Of a stretch of DNA of 64,000 bases, positions 59,909-64,000 are shown piece by piece. The notes under the pieces are model-generated. The model did no database searches, was not told the origin of the DNA, and saw only the letters and a list, made by a program, of their open reading frames with translations. Origin of the DNA: Pseudocalidococcus azoricus BACA0444. Lineage in GTDB: Bacteria; Cyanobacteriota; Cyanobacteriia; Thermosynechococcales; Thermosynechococcaceae. The stretch lies in assembly GCF_031729055.1 (NCBI RefSeq), contig NZ_JAVMIP010000013.1:28245-92244 (forward strand), in the 5' to 3' direction. How positions within the stretch are numbered: position 1 is the first letter of the stretch; the number at the start of each line of letters is the position of its first letter. The translations under genes and the position numbers were made by a program.

Positions 59909-60319
59909 ATGCTTCAGTATTTGCTCGATACCAATATTGCCATTTACGTCATTAAGAAACGTCCCCCCTCGGTCTTGAGCTTGTTTAACTCCCATGCCGG
60001 GCGAATGGCCATTTCAGCGATTACATTAGCGGAACTAATTCACGGGGCGGAGAAAAGTACAAGGCGCGAGCAGAATTTACAAATGGTTGAGGACTTTTGT
60101 AGTCGTCTCACGGTCTTAGACTATACCCCTGCTGCTGCATATCATTACGGCTCAATTCGGGCAGAGCTAGAAAAGCGTGGACAAACCATCGGAGTCAATG
60201 ATTTACATATCGCTGCCCAGGCCAGGAGTGCGGGTCTAACGCTGATCACAAATAATCTATCGGAGTTTTCCCGAGTCCCAGGCCTGTTAACTGAGAATTG
60301 GGTATCATCTGAGCCTTGA
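59909..60319 (+). CDS. vapC: VapC-type PIN-domain toxin
   Basis: A 136-residue PIN ribonuclease. YLLDTNIAIYVIKK (about Asp7), the Glu in TLAELIHGAEKS (about 42), the Asp in IGVNDLHIAAQA (about 98) and LITNNLSEF give the metal-binding site. VapC toxins cut specific tRNAs or 23S rRNA and are held inactive by VapB. Length is standard, unlike the shortened PIN gene at 16859. Confidence 0.9.
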   Translation: MLQYLLDTNIAIYVIKKRPPSVLSLFNSHAGRMAISAITLAELIHGAEKSTRREQNLQMVEDFCSRLTVLDYTPAAAYHYGSIRAELEKRGQTIGVNDLHIAAQARSAGLTLITNNLSEFSRVPGLLTENWVSSEP

Positions 60320-60376
60320 TTTTAGGTATTTATACAAAGTTATTCAGACATAGAATAGAAGGCTAAAGGTTGAATC

Positions 60377-60529
60377 ATGTATCAAAAAGATGAGATTGTT
60401 GCAGAAATTTACAAGTATCGGGAAGAATACGCCAGGTCTTTTAACTATGATCTGCAAGCAATATTCAATGACTTAAAACGAAAACAAGATGCTTCGGGGT
60501 GCAAGATTGTTAGGCTTCCCATTAAATGA
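60377..60529 (+). CDS. 50-residue protein of a small family found near toxin-antitoxin genes
   Basis: A 50-codon frame (start MYQKDEIVAEIYKYREEY, end GCKIVRLPIK) with an early charged helix and a conserved K-R-K-Q-D-A-S-G segment. Short proteins of this pattern are common beside PIN or RelE toxins in cyanobacteria and may be antitoxin-like. It is the intact partner of the broken copy at 59332, and the matching sequence shows the frame is real although short. Confidence 0.6.
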   Translation: MYQKDEIVAEIYKYREEYARSFNYDLQAIFNDLKRKQDASGCKIVRLPIK

Positions 60530-60695
60530 AATCTTGATTGTCCCTTCGATTCTCCTTGATACTCAATTTTTGTGATTGATCTCAAAATATAAACCCCTAC
60601 TCCGATATTGAGCAGCCCAACCATTAAATTAGACTCCAAGATCATTGTTTATGGCTCAGTTGCATCAGGCTAACGGGGGGCGGGGAAACAGAAAC

Positions 60696-61553
60696 TTAAT
60701 CACAGGTCAGACAATTTAGCCAAGGTAAAAAATAGTCACCAATGTTGGGGTTTGCTGCCATCAGAGTTGACTGGGGTTGATTGTGGAGAGACTGGCCCGG
60801 GATGAGGGGAAAAAGTTGCGCCTGATTAAGCCAAATCACTGCACCATTCGCAGCCTTGACAATCGGCCAGGCCGGGGCAATATCCCAGATTTGTGGAGTT
60901 TTTTCCACCGCCCCCAGGGTATAACCAGCGGCTACGGTCAGAAAATTGTAACTAGCTGAACCTAACATTCTGATCTTCGCGGGGATAGGGCCCAGATGGC
61001 TAAGGCTGGCCTGGCTGATCACAGCGGTACTCCGGGCACATAAACTAAAGAACTCCTGAGGGCCGGGTGAAGCCGAGCTTGTCTGGATCGGTTGACCATT
61101 CAAAAACGCCCCATCGGGATAATTGGGAGCCTGCCAAAAGCCATGAAAGTTTTGCCCTAAGGGGGGAACTGCCACATAACCAAAGACAGGATACCCTTTG
61201 TAACAAAGTGCTAAAGCCACACACCAAATGGGCAAACCGTGGGCAAAATTAGTTGTTCCATCAATGGGATCAATAATCCAAGCCCAGTCTTCAGCCGGAA
61301 AAATAGGGTTGCCTTCTTCACTGAGAATGCCGTGATCCGGAAATGCCTTTTGAATCGCCGCGGTTAATTCCTGATCAGCCCAACGATCTCCACTGGTTAC
61401 TAAACTACCATCCGCCTTCTGCTCCCGTTGAACTTGGCTAAACTCCTTAAGCAACGTAGTCCCCACCCGTGCCGTCAAGGCCTGGCAAAACTCCACCACT
61501 TGCGGCCAAAAATCAGCATTTTCAGGGTTCATCATGAGGGGTGAATTGCTCAT
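60696..61553 (-). CDS. inositol monophosphatase family phosphatase
   Basis: A 285-residue Mg-dependent phosphatase. WIIDPIDGTTNFAHGLP is the metal- and substrate-binding signature (Asp-Pro-x-Asp-Gly-Thr), and WDIAPAWPIVKAANG is the second family motif. Substrates include inositol-1-phosphate and, in related enzymes, fructose-1,6-bisphosphate or histidinol phosphate; these cannot be separated here. The start is the ATG at 61553, with an alternative six codons later. The 260 bases upstream of it hold nothing recognised. Confidence 0.88.
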   Translation of the reverse strand: MSNSPLMMNPENADFWPQVVEFCQALTARVGTTLLKEFSQVQREQKADGSLVTSGDRWADQELTAAIQKAFPDHGILSEEGNPIFPAEDWAWIIDPIDGTTNFAHGLPIWCVALALCYKGYPVFGYVAVPPLGQNFHGFWQAPNYPDGAFLNGQPIQTSSASPGPQEFFSLCARSTAVISQASLSHLGPIPAKIRMLGSASYNFLTVAAGYTLGAVEKTPQIWDIAPAWPIVKAANGAVIWLNQAQLFPLIPGQSLHNQPQSTLMAANPNIGDYFLPWLNCLTCD

Positions 61554-61815
61554 TGAGGATTACCATTGCCAGGGAGACAGCCGCACGTTATGGCGTGACC
61601 CATTGAGGAGCCAGATCACCACAAGTCCCAAAACGCTTTTTAGCCCTAGACGATTTCTATTCACTTATAACAGTCTGCGTCATAACTATAGAACCCAGCT
61701 AGGCCCCCAATGTCCCAACTATCATCGAGAAGCTGGCCACCTCCTTGCTTGCCTAGACTCATCTTTGTAAGACTATATTTCTGATTAGTGACCTTACCGT
61801 CTGAGTTCAAGGATT

Positions 61816-62877
61816 TTATAGCTCTAACAACGGGAGCTGCTCCCCAGGAAACTGATAGCCCAAATGTTGCCAGGCCTGGGGGGTGGCCATCCGTCCGCGG
61901 GGTGTCCGTTGCAGATAGCCAATTTTCATCAGATAAGGCTCATAAACCTCTTCAATCGTTTGGGCATCTTCCCCCGTCGCAGCAGCCAAAGCATCTAAGC
62001 CCGCTGGCCCACCTCGATAGGTTTCAATTAAAACAGTTAGTAGGCGGCGGTCTGTCCAATCTAGCCCCTTGGGGTCAACATTAAACAGTTCCAAGGCTTC
62101 CTGAGCAATCAGATCCGTAATCTTGCCCTGATGCTTAACTGCCCCATAGTCTCGGACGCGTTTTAGTAACCGATTGGCAATTCGCGGTGTCCCCCTAGCC
62201 CGCCGAGCAATTTCTAAACAGGCCTCTGGAGTTACCGTAGCTTGCAAAATTTGGGCTGTCCGACTGATGATTTGACTTAACTCCTCGGGATTATAAAAAC
62301 GTAAGCGTTGAATCAACCCAAAGCGATCTCGTAAGGGGGATGTTAAGGCTCCGGCCCGGGTTGTTGCACCGACCAGGGTAAAGCGTTGTAACGGCAAGCT
62401 CCGACTCCGGGCACTCTGACCTTTACCAATGGTGATGTCTAGACGAAAATCTTCCATGGCGGGATAGAGTAACTCCTCGGTCATGCGGCTGAGACGATGT
62501 ATTTCATCTATAAATAAAATATCCCCTGGCTTTAAGTTGACCAGCAGACCGACAATATCGCGGGGGCGTTCTAAGGCTGGGGCACTGGTTACTTTGCAGG
62601 TGACTCCCATTTCCGCAGCTAGAATTAAGGCGATGGTGGTTTTGCCCAGGCCTGGGGGGCCATATAACAACAAGTGATCCAGGTATTCTTGGCGGGACTT
62701 GGCCGCTTGAATGGCAATATCTAATACCTGCTTTAACTCCCCTTGACCAACATATTCAGCTAAGGATTGGGGGCGGATCTTTTCCTCAGGGCGATTGGGG
62801 GCATCCTCAGGGAGTGGCTTGGCCTGGAGGAGGTTGGGGATTGGTTCAGGATTGGCCGCAGATGAGAGAATTGGCAT
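61816..62877 (-). CDS. ruvB: Holliday junction helicase motor RuvB
   Basis: A 353-residue AAA+ ring motor that drives Holliday junction branch migration with RuvA. The family N-terminus [22 protein letters not shown], Walker [10 protein letters not shown], Walker [11 protein letters not shown], sensor [17 protein letters not shown] and the C-terminal winged helix ([18 protein letters not shown]) are all present. No ruvA or ruvC is adjacent, as usual in cyanobacteria. Upstream, divergent, is tRNA-Thr. Confidence 0.96.
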   Translation of the reverse strand: MPILSSAANPEPIPNLLQAKPLPEDAPNRPEEKIRPQSLAEYVGQGELKQVLDIAIQAAKSRQEYLDHLLLYGPPGLGKTTIALILAAEMGVTCKVTSAPALERPRDIVGLLVNLKPGDILFIDEIHRLSRMTEELLYPAMEDFRLDITIGKGQSARSRSLPLQRFTLVGATTRAGALTSPLRDRFGLIQRLRFYNPEELSQIISRTAQILQATVTPEACLEIARRARGTPRIANRLLKRVRDYGAVKHQGKITDLIAQEALELFNVDPKGLDWTDRRLLTVLIETYRGGPAGLDALAAATGEDAQTIEEVYEPYLMKIGYLQRTPRGRMATPQAWQHLGYQFPGEQLPLLEL

Positions 62878-62999
62878 GGAAAATAATCTGATGAAAACTT
62901 GAGAATAAGGCAGGCCACAGGGTAAACCTTAGCTTACACAGGCCTGGTGAACTAAAAACTACAAAGTGATTCTCTAAGTATGGTATTTTAATGATCCAG

Positions 63000-63071
63000 G
63001 CCCGTGTGGCTCAGTGGTAGAGCACACCCTTGGTAAGGGTGAGGTCACGAGTTCAATCCTCGTCACGGGCT
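63000..63071 (+). tRNA. tRNA-Thr(GGT)
   Basis: A 72-base cloverleaf without encoded CCA: acceptor GCCCGTG/CACGGGC pairs fully, D arm GCTC...GAGC, anticodon stem CACCC/GGGTG with loop TTGGTAA (anticodon GGT), and T arm ACGAG-TTCAATC-CTCGT. The discriminator base is T. The AGGCC start lies directly against an intergenic CCAGGCC motif. Confidence 0.97.
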
Positions 63072-63157
63072 TAGGTTTTTAGGGAATATTCTCTCAAGAT
63101 TTGAGAGGCTTGGTATGTTTCTCCTAAATTTTCCAGTGGAGATGTAGAAAAGGTTCC

Positions 63158-63268
63158 CTAAGGGTTCGCAGAAAAGGATAGCTTTAAGAGCATATCGTTA
63201 TAATCTAAGTCGCCGCCACCCAAAATATCTTCAAAACCAGAAGTGTTGAAAGTTAGCTTAAAGTACAA
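63158..63268 (-). pseudogene. tail of a DUF4114-like extracellular protein gene
   Basis: A minus-strand frame reads LTFNTSGFEDILGGGDLDY followed by NDMLLKLSFSANP and a TAG stop. GFEDxxGGGDxDxND is the calcium-binding-like end of DUF4114 domains in secreted cyanobacterial proteins. Nothing upstream in frame continues it; the sequence runs into an IS4-type relic on the other strand, so only the 3' end survives. Confidence 0.6.
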
Positions 63269-63302
63269 AAAAAGGCAGAAATTAATATTATTCAATTAGA
63301 TA

Positions 63303-63671
63303 GTAAATAGTGAGTTCATCAGGGCATCATTCTCAAGCATTGTCAAATCAATTCTCAAGCAACTCAGCGGTCATCACGATTACCCAGTTCTTAACTCTCA
63401 ACTGCTTTTCAAAATCTGGTTAACCTACATCTTTGACCAAGGTTGAACGAGTATGAGAGCCTTATTTTATCGCTTAAATAAATCAGGAATTGGGATTAAT
63501 ATGTTCACCTTTTTAAAAGTAAATTAAAATCATGAAAATAGCTTATTTTGGCGATTTTATGCTCAACTAATGCAGCAAGTCAAACGGAAAAATACCATCT
63601 CTAAGCTGATACTATTTTCCATTGATTCAACAGTTATTGCCAGTTCTCTTGGGAACAGGGTTATAAGCTGA
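63303..63671 (+). pseudogene. N-terminal half of an IS4-type transposase, nonsense-interrupted
   Basis: A single plus-strand frame reads EFIRASFSSIVKSILKQL, then HDYPVLNSQLLFKIWLTYI, FDQG, a TGA at 63444, then TSMRALFYRLNKSGI, NMFTFLKVN, a TAA at 63525 and then QQVKRKNTISKLILF, SIDSTVIAS and a stop at 63669. The IDSTVI segment is the first catalytic Asp motif of IS4-type DDE transposases, and DYPVLN..WLTY..LTSMRxLFxRLN is the family's N-terminal pattern. Only about 120 codons remain and terminal inverted repeats are not identifiable, so it is a relic. Confidence 0.7.
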
Positions 63672-64000
63672 GCCTACCACCCCTGATATTGAAAGCTTTC
63701 AGTCATTAGCACTTCAGTAAGTGTATCGTCAACATTATTCACCGTAAATCCAAGAGAGCCTGATTTTGATTACATATTTAATCTTAGAGTTGATAGATAT
63801 TTCTATTTGCTATATAGCAAACAGTAATTATTCATGAGAAAATACCATACATACTCAAATGAGAAAAAAGGAGAACAAAATGACTTAAAAACAGTTCAAA
63901 TAGATATTTTATAATTTTAGGTAGAACCCTAAAGGTAATGATAGCCTTGGAAAAATCAAAGCTGAAGTCACTTGCATCCTTAATCTATGCCTGAATGTCC
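63672..64000. other. AT-rich stretch with no recognised gene
   Basis: About 330 AT-rich bases follow the transposase relic to the window end. Short frames on both strands (for example SLGFTVNNVDDTLTEVLM on the minus strand) look like further debris. An AAAAAAGGAG followed by ATG ACT TAA at about 63866-63890 resembles a start site of a lost gene. No intact gene, tRNA or repeat array is seen. Confidence 0.5.

Larger units (their letters stand above)
1559..62655. repeat. dispersed 10-bp palindrome CCAGGCCTGG
   Basis: Perfect copies start at 1559, 11431, 11921, 20386, 22140, 30353, 33779, 45372, 45792, 51332, 53014, 53347, 61870 and 62646; many more partial forms (CAGGCC, GGCCTGG) are spread through the window. 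They occur in genes and between them. A random 64-kb sequence of this composition would be expected to have about 0.05-0.1 copies. In coding DNA the copies often spell Gln-Ala-Trp (QAW), which is unusually common in the predicted proteins. Confidence 0.8.

Noticed and set aside
60445..60645. 66-codon minus-strand frame over the 50-residue gene
   Set aside because: It is antisense to a frame supported by a second homologous copy; no features of its own.

Overview
The window comes from a unicellular cyanobacterium. The clearest sign is the RNA polymerase beta-prime subunit split into rpoC1 and rpoC2 directly behind rpoB. An NblR-like atypical response regulator, a CbiG-CobJ fusion, many HepT/MntA, VapBC and DUF29 genes and an EF-G/EF-Tu/S10 str operon fit the same assignment. 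GC content is moderate across the housekeeping genes and visibly lower in the accessory islands. A 10-bp palindrome, CCAGGCCTGG, occurs at least 14 times, while the classical cyanobacterial HIP1 octamer GCGATCGC was noticed only twice. The lineage may therefore be Synechococcus PCC 6312/Thermosynechococcus-like, but this is inference.

Layout. 0-12 kb: a small membrane protein with a GT2 glycosyltransferase, PBP2, GlmM, a GH13 glucan enzyme, ComEC, a TIGR04282 protein and a fused binding-protein/permease of the polar amino-acid ABC family. 11.6-18.6 kb: two cobalamin genes (cobB/cbiA and a cbiG-cobJ fusion) interspersed with toxin-antitoxin debris (DUF1778 antitoxin beside a dead GNAT toxin, a VapC with an internal deletion), a GIY-YIG protein and aroB. 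18.7-24.3 kb: the principal sigma factor, a lipoate/octanoyl-transferase-like protein overlapping an FHA-PrsW protein, then plsX-fabH for fatty acid synthesis. 24.4-28.6 kb: a defence operon in which a 1168-residue nuclease-methylase-specificity fusion overlaps an MntA-HepT pair. 28.7-34.8 kb: an Uma2-like protein, a relic of a second fabH, exported proteins of unknown role, an ABC-2 permease, a SIMPL protein, a DUF4253 protein and a short-chain dehydrogenase.

35-51.3 kb is the core information-processing block: rpoB-rpoC1-rpoC2, a Ser/Thr kinase on the other strand, then rpsL-rpsG-fusA-tuf-rpsJ. 51.3-57.6 kb: an NblR-like regulator, an unrecognised protein, a DUF29 relic running into purU, two small unknown genes and a copper-type P-ATPase. 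57.8-60.5 kb is an AT-rich island with a caspase-like protease and a VapBC module bracketed by two copies of a 50-residue gene, one broken. The window ends with an inositol-phosphatase-family gene, ruvB, tRNA-Thr(GGT) and about 0.9 kb of gene wreckage that includes an IS4-type transposase relic and the tail of a DUF4114-like protein.

The strongest points for follow-up are the CCAGGCCTGG repeat, the R-M-S/MntA/HepT operon, the orphan caspase island, and a set of decayed genes (GNAT toxin, fabH copy, DUF29, IS4) that standard gene callers would miss.
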